In this document: positions 43,001 to 49,817 of the stretch, in pieces | Numbering within the stretch: the first letter of the stretch is position 1 | Layout: every line of letters starts with the position of its first letter | From: JBAZJI01 sp964596325 | GTDB taxonomy: Bacteria; Patescibacteriota; Minisyncoccia; Minisyncoccales; JAGOPM01 | DNA: 64,000 bases | Reading direction: 5' to 3' | Assembly (NCBI GenBank): GCA_964596325.1 | Contig: CAZQSQ010000002.1 | Coordinates: 28,969-92,968 of the forward strand | Position numbers and translations under genes: made by a program | Notes under the pieces: model-generated | The model's input: only the letters and a program-made list of their open reading frames with translations | Told to the model about the DNA's origin: nothing | Database searches by the model: none

Positions 43001-43161
43001 AGGCAGAGAATTTCTTCCGGCTTGGCTTTTCCCGAATTAACCAAATACTTAAACCGCTCCTTCAGCACGGTGGTTTTGCCCGTTCCGGCTCCGGCCACGA
43101 TCAGGAGGGGGCCCTGCCCATGTTCGATTGCTTTTTTTTGCTCCAAATTTGGACTGCTCAT
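40096..43161 (-). CDS. UvrD/PcrA-type helicase fused to Fe-S RecB-like nuclease
   Basis: A 1021-residue protein. The SF1A helicase part (about residues 1-720) has Walker A GAGTGKTT, VDEFQDTN, GDDDQSIYRFRGA and the late motif VMTVHKAKGLEF. The C-terminal PD-(D/E)XK part (about 765-1021) has a first Cys in FEKCPYQYKLE, the nuclease Asp/Lys in IIDYKTG, and the cysteine triad CDWCDYRDIC at the end, together forming an AddB/Cas4-type [4Fe-4S] site. Such one-chain helicase-nucleases are proposed to process DNA ends in repair or after uptake. Promoter TTGAAA-17-CATAAT lies directly upstream and gives an almost leaderless message. Confidence 0.9.
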   Translation of the reverse strand: MSSPNLEQKKAIEHGQGPLLIVAGAGTGKTTVLKERFKYLVNSGKAKPEEILCLVFNEDAAAHLEDKIIEENTDWAYCDLWIQTFHAFCDKILRRHCFDIGLADDFKILSDNQGWILMRKNLDKFDFKHYQSLGNPAKFLDQLSYHFKECKEEGIYPEHYLEYADSLRVDLTDNGAKAGDDLDVMREEMEKAAEVARAYAMYQKTLLDNNSLDFGDQLNYCLKLFKKSPATLKIYRDKFKYILVDEFQDTNRIQYELVKILAAPKNNLSVVGDDDQSIYRFRGAVLENVLDFCHDFPEAKIVVLKTNYRSTQSILDWAYKSIVNNNPNRLEHYVAHKKEVADNFLKQQIRLEELKRLCADSGQVGAFEVWQCQDVEEEARRVVQKIKELQKCFTPNKSPQDLEYPDFAILARTNAQAQKICSVLQREGIDFRFLASKGFYQKPIILEALSYLKLLDNYHESAAVYKVLRAPVFDVPEDDISKITEHCRKKTLSLYEGLKLAGSVPQISGQALAACNKITSLVERHREMLKEHTLSETFTVYLEEAGYFSWILQDEKTNPRQAKENVDLLNQFLEQLKEFEESQVQCRLSDFLEQVNFEIESGEKGTIRSDLAQASFEQVQVMTVHKAKGLEFNHVFVIDLVQSHFPTYNRGGGLEIPQSLLYARRQKEGDALEAVQLQGDDKIFHEQEERRLFYVALTRARLGLYLSHAQVEPGLKRTRVPSKFLSEIGLAQVCKAKKVESADISALKPNHKNPEKNSLSYKLPETLSYTQLAAFEKCPYQYKLEHIMRVPKRGRASTTFGRSIHSTVEEFVDLCARKSEQKDLFGSTKDRGQFPDIEELYKLYDKHWQDEWFESKKQKEDYYQKGREILKNFYENLKTNPPKLYQIDGRGALESSFTIKIGDKAVYGKIDRIDDRGQGKIAIIDYKTGTPKDKLDDQTKAQLLIYQIAAKQVHKAEPVELIYYYLEDGSTLSFLGSDEDIENLIQEFEDFSQALEQSNFAATPGRHCDWCDYRDICEFRE

Positions 43162-43168
43162 GTATTAG

Positions 43169-43197
43169 ATTATGGCATAAACAAAGCCTCTTTTCAA
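43169..43197 (-). promoter_or_regulatory. Promoter of the helicase-nuclease gene
   Basis: Minus-strand -35 TTGAAA (43192-43197), -10 CATAAT (43169-43174), spacing 17, with a TGC extension. The predicted transcription start falls at or next to the ATG. Confidence 0.65.
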
Positions 43198-43201
43198 AAT
43201 T

Positions 43202-43225
43202 AAAAAAATCCCAATTTCTGGGATT
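43202..43225 (-). terminator. Intrinsic terminator of the 188-residue orphan gene
   Basis: Stem AATCCCA/TGGGATT with a 5-base loop and a run of T on the minus strand, just before the helicase promoter. Confidence 0.75.
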
Positions 43226-43231
43226 TATGCG

Positions 43232-43798
43232 CTAATCTTGAGGCGTTTCGCCGTGCAAGAAAGCATCCTCGAGGGCCGAGCAAAGATCATTGACTTGTTC
43301 TGACGGAAAATTGTAAAGCGGGTCGTTTCCTTCTTTACTTAGGGTTACGTTTTTGTTGAGATCGCTGATAATCTCCTCAATCTTTCCGCAATCAAAATGC
43401 TTGATATCCCGTGACCAAACCGAGATAATCTCCGGCGGACAATCATTCTTAACCCAAAAAACTGAATGCCGCAGCATTTCCCCTTTAGCTGAAATGGCTT
43501 GGCCGACATTTTTCTTGTCCTTATCTTCAAGCAAAAATGCCGCCAAGGCGCCATTGACCAAAGTTTTGGGGCAGGCACTAAGCTGCGCAAGCAACCACTG
43601 CTTTTCGCCAAAGATTGAATTAAAAGACAAGATGCAAGGCTTATGCAACGAAGCATAGCGGACATGCGAAGTGTGCGCATCACTGACCCGGAATAACACC
43701 ACACTTCTGCCCTCTAATTCTGGCAAATCAGCAATCTTTTGGGGAGCGAAAAATTCAGCGACCGTGGAAACGATTTCTCTATCTTTTACTACTCCCAT
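43232..43798 (-). CDS. Hypothetical protein, 188 residues
   Basis: A soluble protein I do not recognise. It has alternating hydrophobic strands (VVLFRVSDAHTSH, ILSFNSIFG) and an acidic C terminus; no signal peptide or membrane helix. The start at 43796-43798 (MGVVKDRE) is supported by a full AAGGAGGT ribosome site 5 bases before the ATG; an upstream in-frame ATG lacks one. The gene is alone between terminators, like the other orphan genes with strong ribosome sites. Function unknown. Confidence 0.75.
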   Translation of the reverse strand: MGVVKDREIVSTVAEFFAPQKIADLPELEGRSVVLFRVSDAHTSHVRYASLHKPCILSFNSIFGEKQWLLAQLSACPKTLVNGALAAFLLEDKDKKNVGQAISAKGEMLRHSVFWVKNDCPPEIISVWSRDIKHFDCGKIEEIISDLNKNVTLSKEGNDPLYNFPSEQVNDLCSALEDAFLHGETPQD

Positions 43799-43894
43799 TT
43801 TCACCTCCTTTTTTAAGGTAATAACTGAGCTTGCCAAACAAAATTAACCCTGTCAACAATTATTTATTCCCCGGCTGTAGTAAGGAATTTTTTT

Positions 43895-43923
43895 ATCCAA
43901 AAACCCGCCTCAACAGGCGGGTT
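43895..43923 (-). terminator. Intrinsic terminator overlapping the prmC stop
   Basis: Perfect 9-bp stem AACCCGCCT/AGGCGGGTT with a 4-base loop. The stem begins inside the prmC stop codon region and is followed on the minus strand by a T-rich tract. Confidence 0.75.
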
Positions 43924-44677
43924 ATTTATATGAAGCGATAAAATAGCGGGGTTTTTTGAATTGATCTTTGCAAATTTCCGCCTTGTAGCCTTCTTTTTTA
44001 AGCAAGACCCGCAAATCTTTGGCCGTGCGCGAATCAAATTCGCAAAATAGCTTTCCGCCGGGCTTGAGATGCTTTTTGGCTTGCGTAAGCAGCTTGCGGA
44101 TATATTGCAGGCCATCCTTGCCCCCGAATAAAAACGAACTGCTCTCATGGCGCAAAACAGAATCTTGCACGTCTTTGGCAAATATTTCCGGAATGTAAGG
44201 CGGGTTGGCAAAAATATAATCAAAACCGCCTTCCAAATCCTCCAAGATATCGCTTTGTTTGATAGCGGCGCGGGAAAGCCCGATCTTGTTGAGTTTGATA
44301 TTTTTAGCCGTCTGCATCAGGCAAAAAGGATCAAGGTCGGCAAAAATCACTTTGGCCTTTTTTAATTTTTTTAGTGCCGCAATACCAATGCAACCCGAGC
44401 CGCAAAAAACATCCAAAATAAAAAGCTCTTTTCCCTGGGGCAAATCCGCCAAAATCTTTTCTACCCAAAACTCGGTTTCGTCCCTAGGGATAAGCGGCCT
44501 AAATTCTAAATCGATTTTGTTGCACAAAAATGGCCGCCAGCCGATAACATAATCCAAAAGCTCGCCCTTCATCAAAAGCGCAACGTCCTTCCAAAAGGTC
44601 TGGGACTGCTTCCCTTTATATTTCTCCCGAAGAAGAATGGATATGTCGCGCTCGATTGTCGAGATTTTGGGTTTCAT
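43922..44677 (-). CDS. prmC: PrmC/HemK-type release-factor glutamine methyltransferase
   Basis: SAM-dependent enzyme that methylates the GGQ glutamine of peptide-chain release factors. The 251-residue protein has the family RPLIPRDETEFWVE segment, the SAM loop DVFCGSGCIGIAAL, the acidic DLDPF and the catalytic NPPYIP. It is slightly shorter than usual PrmC (about 280), with a reduced N-terminal helical domain. The ATG at 44675-44677 gives the normal N terminus. SAM would come from metK in this window. Confidence 0.88.
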   Translation of the reverse strand: MKPKISTIERDISILLREKYKGKQSQTFWKDVALLMKGELLDYVIGWRPFLCNKIDLEFRPLIPRDETEFWVEKILADLPQGKELFILDVFCGSGCIGIAALKKLKKAKVIFADLDPFCLMQTAKNIKLNKIGLSRAAIKQSDILEDLEGGFDYIFANPPYIPEIFAKDVQDSVLRHESSSFLFGGKDGLQYIRKLLTQAKKHLKPGGKLFCEFDSRTAKDLRVLLKKEGYKAEICKDQFKKPRYFIASYK

Positions 44678-44679
44678 AA

Positions 44680-44752
44680 ATCCAAATATCAAATTACAAA
44701 TGTAAACCAATTAAAGTGAATTTTTGAAATTTGGCATTTGATATCGGCCTTA
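44680..44752. repeat. AT-rich palindromic ATTTG/CAAAT element, left of ebfC
   Basis: The intergenic stretch is built of CAAATATC, CAAATTAC, CAAATG and, inverted, GAAATTTGG, CATTTGATATC. The outer parts ATATCAAAT and ATTTGATAT can pair into an imperfect hairpin. A similar element lies on the other side of ebfC. Confidence 0.5.
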
Positions 44753-44754
44753 AA

Positions 44755-45015
44755 TTACATTCCCATCTTGCCCTTGAGCATTGGGGCCATTTGCATCAGG
44801 CGCATTTGCAGTTGCTTATTAGCTTCAGAAATTGCTTCTTTGAGAAGTTTTTCCAATTTTGCCGTATCGTGAGCCGGATTAAGCTTGATATCCTCAATTT
44901 CCATCAGGCCATTAATAACAACCTTAACGCCTTCTTTGTCTACTTCAATCTTTTCTTTTTTGAGCTGGCTTTGCAGGTCCAGAGCCTGTTTCATTTGTTT
45001 GATTTGATCGAACAT
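44755..45015 (-). CDS. ebfC: YbaB/EbfC-family nucleoid-associated protein
   Basis: A small dimeric DNA-binding protein thought to organise the nucleoid. The 86 residues begin with a basic helix (MFDQIKQMKQALDLQSQLKK), continue with the three-strand centre VKVVINGLMEIEDIKL and end with a helix rich in Met and Gln. Shorter than typical YbaB (about 105). Usually found next to dnaX or recR; here both sides carry AT-rich palindromic repeats instead. Confidence 0.9.
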   Translation of the reverse strand: MFDQIKQMKQALDLQSQLKKEKIEVDKEGVKVVINGLMEIEDIKLNPAHDTAKLEKLLKEAISEANKQLQMRLMQMAPMLKGKMGM

Positions 45016-45026
45016 AGTTTTTTGAT

Positions 45027-45100
45027 AATACCAAATTCAAATGACAAAGTCCAAATTTCAAATTATTCCCCTTTGCTTTGACATTTGCAATTTGATTTTC
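45027..45100. repeat. AT-rich palindromic ATTTG/CAAAT element, right of ebfC
   Basis: CAAATGACAAAG near 45038 pairs with CTTTGACATTTG near 45075, forming an imperfect 12-bp stem; more CAAATTTCAAAT copies lie in the loop. Same sequence style as the element left of ebfC. Confidence 0.5.
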
Positions 45101-45102
45101 GT

Positions 45103-46488
45103 TTATTTATGGTTTTCTAATAGCCGCACCAACATTCTTACCGGCGCTCCCGTGGCTCCCTTGGCCAAATATTCATCATCAGCAGGCAACATTCTTGGCG
45201 CGATATCGATATGAGCCCAAGGATAATCTTTGGCAAACTGCCATAAAAAGGCTGCGGCCGTGCAGGCACCGCCCCGGCGGGTTTTGGCCGTGTTGGTCAA
45301 ATCCGCAAATTGGCCGCGAATTTCCTCTTCGAATTCTTCCCATAGAGGCAGCGGCCAAATATAATCTCCGGCCAGCTCACCGCTGGATTTCAGGTCGTGC
45401 TCTATGGCATGATCCTTGGTAAAAACCGCACTGGCGCGGCTGCCCAAGGCCGAATGGGCTGCCCCAGTCAATGTGGCCACATCGATGACCAATTTGGGAC
45501 GAAATTTTTTGGCATAAGTCAGAGCATCGGCTAAAATTAAACGGCCTTCCGCATCAGTAGACATTACTTCCACGGTCTTGCCTGACAAAGTTTTGAGCAC
45601 ATCTCCCGGACGGTAGCTATTACCCGAGGGCATATTTTCGGTAGCCGGAATCAAAGCGATAATATTTTTGCGCAAACCCAAGCGAGCGGCCGCCTCCAAG
45701 GTATGCAAAACCGCGCCCGCGCCGGCCATATCCATATGCATGTCGCAAAGCGCCTCATCAGGCTTGATATTAATGCCGCCCGAATCAAAGGTTACACCCT
45801 TACCAACCAAAACAATCGGCTTACCGGAATTGGGCGCGCCCCAATATTCCATAATTATGAATTGCGCTTCTTCGCAAGAGCCCTTGGAAACGCCAACCAA
45901 CCCGCCCATACCCAAAGCCTCGGCTTTTTTCTGGCCGATAACCGTAGTCTTAACCTTTTTATAAGCACGTGATATTGCCCGGGCGTGATCGGCCAATGAT
46001 TTGGGCGTAAGCTCGCCCCCAGGAGTATTTACAAGATCGCGACAGCCATTGACCGATTGTCCCACGATCAATCCATCGGCAAAGCCCTTGCGCGCTTCTT
46101 TACTTACTTCGTCTCCCACATAAACCTCTTTCATCAAAGTAAAAACGCTTTTATCAGTTTTATATTTAAGAAACTCATAATTTGCCACGACGAAATTTTC
46201 GGCCAAAATCCGACCCGTATCGTATGGCGTCAAATCCAAATTCGGAAATTTGAAATCGCCAAAATCCAGATAAAGGAATTTGACCCTGTTTTGCTTGCAA
46301 AAAGAAACTATTTTGCGCGCCAAAAGATGGAAGTTGCGCAAATTGATTTTTTCGCGGTCGGGCACGCCGATGGAAACTATTTTCTCGCCATAGCGGGAAA
46401 CGAAAACAAAATTCTCCTTTTGGGCGCCCAGCTGCAAAAGTGCAATCTCCTTTTTCTGCGGCTTTTTGGCTAAAAATGATATTTTCAT
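45103..46488 (-). CDS. pepA: Leucyl aminopeptidase (M17)
   Basis: Cytosolic di-metal aminopeptidase releasing N-terminal residues from peptides. The 461-residue protein has the variable N domain (about 1-150) and the M17 catalytic domain with VGKGVTFDSGGINIKP (Lys and Asp ligands), DMHMDMAGA, and the signature NTDAEGRL, here as STDAEGRLILADAL. Length is normal. Likely serves recycling of imported or internal peptides. It has its own promoter (TTGAAA-17-TAAAAT) and diverges from the orphan plus-strand operon. Confidence 0.95.
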   Translation of the reverse strand: MKISFLAKKPQKKEIALLQLGAQKENFVFVSRYGEKIVSIGVPDREKINLRNFHLLARKIVSFCKQNRVKFLYLDFGDFKFPNLDLTPYDTGRILAENFVVANYEFLKYKTDKSVFTLMKEVYVGDEVSKEARKGFADGLIVGQSVNGCRDLVNTPGGELTPKSLADHARAISRAYKKVKTTVIGQKKAEALGMGGLVGVSKGSCEEAQFIIMEYWGAPNSGKPIVLVGKGVTFDSGGINIKPDEALCDMHMDMAGAGAVLHTLEAAARLGLRKNIIALIPATENMPSGNSYRPGDVLKTLSGKTVEVMSTDAEGRLILADALTYAKKFRPKLVIDVATLTGAAHSALGSRASAVFTKDHAIEHDLKSSGELAGDYIWPLPLWEEFEEEIRGQFADLTNTAKTRRGGACTAAAFLWQFAKDYPWAHIDIAPRMLPADDEYLAKGATGAPVRMLVRLLENHK

Positions 46489-46509
46489 AACGTTACTGGC
46501 AATAATGCT

Positions 46510-46538
46510 ATTTTAGCCAAAAAACCCTTTATTTTCAA
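46510..46538 (-). promoter_or_regulatory. Promoter of pepA
   Basis: Minus-strand -35 TTGAAA (46533-46538) and -10 TAAAAT (46510-46515), spacing 17. About 15 bases of leader to the pepA ATG. Confidence 0.6.
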
Positions 46539-46551
46539 CAAACTTCACTAA

Positions 46552-46580
46552 TTGACTTTTTAGAAAATATATGCTATAAT
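46552..46580 (+). promoter_or_regulatory. Promoter of the two-gene orphan operon
   Basis: -35 TTGACT (46552-46557) and -10 TATAAT (46575-46580), spacing 17, with TGC extension. Bases 46569-46588 are identical to 7818-7837, the promoter of the other orphan plus-strand gene. Confidence 0.85.
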
Positions 46581-46609
46581 ATAAGTATTCACAACTTAAG
46601 GAGGATGCG

Positions 46610-47056
46610 ATGGATGCAAAAAAGTTGTCCTGCATCAGAAAAGATGGCCTCAATGTTTTCTTTTTCTACGTGACTGCTGTCAACAGCAAGGGCCCGGTAA
46701 GTGTCTTTCTCTCCAGTATTGCCAAGGATCAAAACGAGGCACAAAACAATGTTGTAAACGCGGCTAAAAAAATATTTGGTCCGAGCAAAAACGGCGGGCC
46801 AATACTTCATGGCACGCCATTTGCAAATCTTGTTTTCGCCTGGCCTTTTGAAGGCAATATGGAGGAATGCGAGAGGCGATTTAGGCAGGCTTTTGAGAAC
46901 ATGTTCCCGAACGCTTCCGATGACTTGAAGGAAAAGTTTGCCCCCAGGGCGCTCATTTTCCTCGCCAAAGTCAGCGGGAAAAAAAATCCGCGTTTCGAGT
47001 TTACCAAAAAGAGCAATTCTAAAAAATCGTCCAAAAATGGACAGGAGGAAAAGTAA
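46610..47056 (+). CDS. Hypothetical protein, 148 residues
   Basis: A soluble protein without recognised family. The first 100 residues look like a mixed alpha/beta fold (LNVFFFYVTAV, PRALIFLAKVSG), and the last 25 are a basic Ser/Lys-rich tail that may touch nucleic acid. Support for it being real: consensus promoter, AAGGAGG seven bases before the ATG, and a second small gene following one base after its stop. Not similar in sequence to the gene at 7868 although both are 148 residues and share promoter bases. Confidence 0.8.
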   Translation: MDAKKLSCIRKDGLNVFFFYVTAVNSKGPVSVFLSSIAKDQNEAQNNVVNAAKKIFGPSKNGGPILHGTPFANLVFAWPFEGNMEECERRFRQAFENMFPNASDDLKEKFAPRALIFLAKVSGKKNPRFEFTKKSNSKKSSKNGQEEK

Positions 47057-47057
47057 G

Positions 47058-47216
47058 ATGCAAACACAAACCAATGCGGCCGAAATCGTCAAAATCGAGG
47101 AAATAATAAACAAGCACAACAACAGAAAAATTCAAACCGCCCTGCGCCGAGAGATTGACAGTAAAAAACACGAAGAACATCTTGCTCATGACCACAATTT
47201 CGCCAAGTTCCACTAA
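47058..47216 (+). CDS. Small hypothetical protein, 52 residues
   Basis: A short charged helical protein (MQTQTNAAEIVKIEEI at the start; many Lys, Glu and His at the end) that begins one base after the upstream stop. The ATG at 47058-47060 is preceded by GGAGG at 47044-47048, inside the end of the previous gene; a longer in-frame reading would overlap that gene and lacks a ribosome site. The helix is amphipathic and could be a partner or antidote of the upstream product, but this is only positional inference. Confidence 0.65.
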   Translation: MQTQTNAAEIVKIEEIINKHNNRKIQTALRREIDSKKHEEHLAHDHNFAKFH

Positions 47217-47233
47217 TATCCCCACCAAATTTT

Positions 47234-47277
47234 AAGCCGCGTTTAGCCGGTCTCTTCCAGAGGCAGGCCCGCGGCTT
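47234..47277 (+). terminator. Long hairpin after the two-gene orphan operon
   Basis: AAGCCGC (47234-47240) pairs with GCGGCTT (47271-47277), and the inner part GCCGGTCTC/GAGGCAGGC can also pair, giving an extended imperfect hairpin of about 44 bases followed by TTTCGTATTTT. Probably the operon terminator; the size also allows a structured RNA. Confidence 0.55.
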
Positions 47278-47292
47278 TCGTATTTTATCCCA

Positions 47293-47327
47293 AAAAAACA
47301 AAAGCCCCACCAAGGGGCTTGTTTATT
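47293..47327. terminator. Bidirectional intrinsic terminator
   Basis: Stem AAGCCCC/GGGGCTT with a 5-base loop, flanked by T-rich tracts on both strands. It separates the plus-strand orphan operon from the convergent membrane-protein gene. Confidence 0.75.
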
Positions 47328-47334
47328 TCTATAC

Positions 47335-47898
47335 TTAACCTTTCTTAAAATATGACAGATAGTACGGAATATGCCAGAAGGCATGCGCCAATGCCAAGCC
47401 TATCAGCCAAATTCCGGACTCCACATGCAGCTGATACAAATTGGCAATGCCCAAATTATAGCCAAAGTCGGTTTTGAGCAAAAAGGCCAAGCTGCTGATG
47501 GCACAAACCAAAAAGCTGATCGCCAACAAAGCATTAAAAATTTTATTAGGCAAGGCCGGAGCCATCTTTCCCCTTTTTGCTATGGCGGCCAAGAGCAAAT
47601 ACATCCCCCAGGAAAATAGCCAAATTTTTACGAATTCAGTTTTGGCGCCAAGGGGCGCCGCCTTGGCCGGCGCAGGCGATTTTTCAAAAGGTGCTTTTTG
47701 GGGAGCGTCACTGACAATTTCGGGCGCAGAAGTGGCAATTTCCGAATTATCGCAAATGCCGTTATTATTGCCATCCACATATAGCCCGCATTCCCCATTA
47801 CAAGAGGAATCAGTTTTGCCGTTGGGGCAGGCTTGGCCCATGGCCAAAAACGGCAAAACCAAAAATGCCATAAAAATAGCAGCAAATTTTTTGCTCAT
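47335..47898 (-). CDS. Exported multi-pass membrane protein with calcium-type loop
   Basis: A 187-residue protein: a signal peptide (MSKKFAAIFMAFLVLPFLAM), a small Cys-rich outside part containing a DGNNNGICDNSE loop like those of EF-hand/thrombospondin-3 repeats, then three transmembrane helices. The last two helices carry conserved-looking His (HVES, AHAFWH), similar in feel to heme-b binding DUF4405 cytochromes; this is only a suggestion. The ATG at 47896-47898 follows a GGAG site and lies one base beyond the stop of the glycyl-radical domain gene. Confidence 0.7.
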   Translation of the reverse strand: MSKKFAAIFMAFLVLPFLAMGQACPNGKTDSSCNGECGLYVDGNNNGICDNSEIATSAPEIVSDAPQKAPFEKSPAPAKAAPLGAKTEFVKIWLFSWGMYLLLAAIAKRGKMAPALPNKIFNALLAISFLVCAISSLAFLLKTDFGYNLGIANLYQLHVESGIWLIGLALAHAFWHIPYYLSYFKKG

Positions 47899-47899
47899 A

Positions 47900-48190
47900 T
47901 CAAATCTCCGTAATTTTATACTCCTTGCGATCTGCATACTCAGCTTGCTTGCCATCATTCCATTGGTTAACCGGCCGAATATAGCCGACTATCCGCGAAT
48001 AAACCTCGCATTTCCGGAAATTGGCCAGCTCAGGATGCTTTTCGTAGCAGGCCTTACATTTAATAACCCGATAATCGTCTAGCCCATCCTTGTAGCCGAG
48101 CAAAACAGCATCAACTAACTCTTCCCCATTGAGCTTGATTTCTTTTTTGCAATCGTAGCAAAACAAATTGTCTTTCTCGTTTTTTATCAT
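47900..48190 (-). CDS. Stand-alone NrdD-type glycyl-radical/zinc domain
   Basis: A 96-residue protein matching only the C-terminal end of anaerobic ribonucleotide reductase NrdD. It has four Cys in two pairs (Cys11/14, Cys45/48) for zinc, a further Cys61, and the radical-site segment CEVYSRIVGYIRPVNQWN with Gly69 at the place of the glycyl radical. The catalytic barrel of NrdD is absent and no nrdD lies nearby in the window. It could act as a spare radical domain, as YfiD does for pyruvate formate-lyase, or as a regulator. Promoter not identified. Confidence 0.75.
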   Translation of the reverse strand: MIKNEKDNLFCYDCKKEIKLNGEELVDAVLLGYKDGLDDYRVIKCKACYEKHPELANFRKCEVYSRIVGYIRPVNQWNDGKQAEYADRKEYKITEI

Positions 48191-48363
48191 TTTGGTATTT
48201 TTTTATTTTTCCTCTTGGGTGCCCAAAAGGCAACAAGGCCACATATTGTTGCTCTCAAAATTATGGATAATCCAAAGGAACAAAAAAGCGCAAACCTGCC
48301 CTAATCGACAAATATTGCGCAATGTTCTGTACTTATTTTAAGTTATTTGTCCGCCTGGGCAAA

Positions 48364-49620
48364 TTATTTATCCACAGACTGCCCGGCCGCCAACCCAGCC
48401 GCATAACCCGTGGCCCAACTGGCCTGCATATTATAACCACCGCTCTGCCCATCGATATCCAGAATCTCTCCGGCAAAATAAAGATTGCTAAATTCTTTAT
48501 AACGCATCGTTTTCTGGTCGATTTGATCCAACTCTATGCCCCCCGAGGTAGTCATAGCCATGTCAAAGCCCATGGTTTTTTCTATTTCCAAGCGGCAGTG
48601 CTTGAGAAGTTTAGCCATTGTCAGGCGCTGCTCTTTGGTAATGCCATTGCAGATATGGTGCGGGTCAAAACCTCCGGTGCGCAAAACATAATCCGTTACA
48701 CCCTGGGGCAATAAAATTTTAAGCGCCACCTCTAATTGCCTATTCTGGTTATTTTCCAAAATCTCGAGTAATTTGGCGTTTAAGGCCTGCTCATCAAAAC
48801 GCGGTTCCAAATCCAGTTCTAAAACGCCGTTTTCCAAATTATTATCAGCCATCGCCTTGCTGGCATTCAAAGCCAAGGGCCCGCTTAAACCGAAATGCGT
48901 AAATACAAGATCGTCGCTTTGAGCAAAAATCTTTTTGGGCGCATTGATAGTGCCCTGCACCCCCCGCAAAGAAATGCCCTGCAACTGCCTCGCCGCCTTG
49001 TCGGCTAATTTTAAGGGCACCAAGGAGGGCCGCAAAGTATTTATTCTGATGCCCAAACCTTGCAAATAACCGTAGAAAGCCGGCATTTTGGACTCAGCCA
49101 GAAATGAGCGCCCGCCCACGGCCACGATAAAAGCCTTGGCAAAAAATTCTTGGGCCTTGCCGCGGCAAACGGTTTGGATACTTTCCAGGGTTTGCTTTTT
49201 AATCTTAAAATTCAAAAATTCCGTTTCCGTAAAAACTACCACACCGAATTTGGCCAAATCGGAAATGAGAGCTGATAAAATTTCTTCAGCCTTGCCGGCC
49301 ATGGGAAAAACTTTTCCATTGCCTTCAACCTCGTGCTTTATGCCGTGCTCTTCGAAAAATTGGATGGCCGCAAAAGAATCAAATTGCGCTAAAGCGGATT
49401 GCAAAAAATTCCCTTTTTTGCCGTAAACAAGAGGAATACTTTGGGGGTTGATTGAGGTATTAGTAAAATTGCATCGGCCGCCACCGGAAAGCAAAATCTT
49501 GCGCCCGAGCTGGCGCGATTTTTCAATTAGGGCGACTTTTTTGCCCAGTTTGGCCGCGGAAACGGCCGCCATCAGCCCGGCTGGGCCGCCACCGATAACG
49601 ATTACATCAAAATTATTCAT
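48364..49620 (-). CDS. BaiN/HI0933-family flavoprotein
   Basis: An FAD-binding oxidoreductase of 418 residues. It starts with the dinucleotide motif VIGGGPAGLMAAVSAAKLG and the family stretch RKILLSGGGRCNFTN, has a second GG-type motif in the middle (VAVGGRS) and the C-terminal FAGEILDIDGQSGGYNMQ, as in YhiN/HI0933 proteins. In gut clostridia BaiN acts on bile acid intermediates, but most members have no proven substrate. No neighbouring gene points to a substrate here. Confidence 0.88.
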   Translation of the reverse strand: MNNFDVIVIGGGPAGLMAAVSAAKLGKKVALIEKSRQLGRKILLSGGGRCNFTNTSINPQSIPLVYGKKGNFLQSALAQFDSFAAIQFFEEHGIKHEVEGNGKVFPMAGKAEEILSALISDLAKFGVVVFTETEFLNFKIKKQTLESIQTVCRGKAQEFFAKAFIVAVGGRSFLAESKMPAFYGYLQGLGIRINTLRPSLVPLKLADKAARQLQGISLRGVQGTINAPKKIFAQSDDLVFTHFGLSGPLALNASKAMADNNLENGVLELDLEPRFDEQALNAKLLEILENNQNRQLEVALKILLPQGVTDYVLRTGGFDPHHICNGITKEQRLTMAKLLKHCRLEIEKTMGFDMAMTTSGGIELDQIDQKTMRYKEFSNLYFAGEILDIDGQSGGYNMQASWATGYAAGLAAGQSVDK

Positions 49621-49659
49621 CGCTTAATGATTGCACATCTGGGAAATTTGGCAATAAAA

Positions 49660-49682
49660 AAACCGCGTTGTTTAACCGCGGT
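49660..49682 (-). terminator. Intrinsic terminator overlapping the 45-residue gene stop
   Basis: Minus-strand CCGCG and CGCGG pair around TTAAACAA and are followed by seven T. The stop codon of the small gene lies in the loop. Confidence 0.7.
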
Positions 49683-49809
49683 CGACTCCTGACTTTTCTT
49701 TTTTGTCGCGAGATTTCTTTTTTGGTTTTTCCACCTTTTTGGCCTGCCCGTGCGGATACTTCTGGAACGCTTCGTGTTTTCCTTTTTCTTTTCGGTTTCT
49801 TTTCGACAT
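49672..49809 (-). CDS. Small basic protein, 45 residues
   Basis: A short Lys/Arg-rich protein (MSKRNRKEKGKHEAF at the start) with a KKKSRDKKEK tail. It is too small for routine gene calling, but it has an AGGAGA ribosome site four bases before the ATG, starts 8 bases after the stop of the secreted protein gene, and ends at a good terminator, so it is probably translated. The composition suggests RNA or ribosome contact; no family recognised. Confidence 0.6.
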   Translation of the reverse strand: MSKRNRKEKGKHEAFQKYPHGQAKKVEKPKKKSRDKKEKSGVDRG

Positions 49810-49817
49810 TTTCTCTC

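Noticed and set aside
40096..43161. Fe-S RecB domain as a Cas4 or AddB component of a defence island
   Set aside because: The helicase and nuclease are in one chain and no cas, restriction or other defence genes lie around; a repair or DNA-processing role is more economical.
48191..48363. Gap before the glycyl-radical domain gene as a possible RNA gene
   Set aside because: Only a short near-palindrome around 48201-48220 was seen; no tRNA, riboswitch or terminator pattern could be supported.
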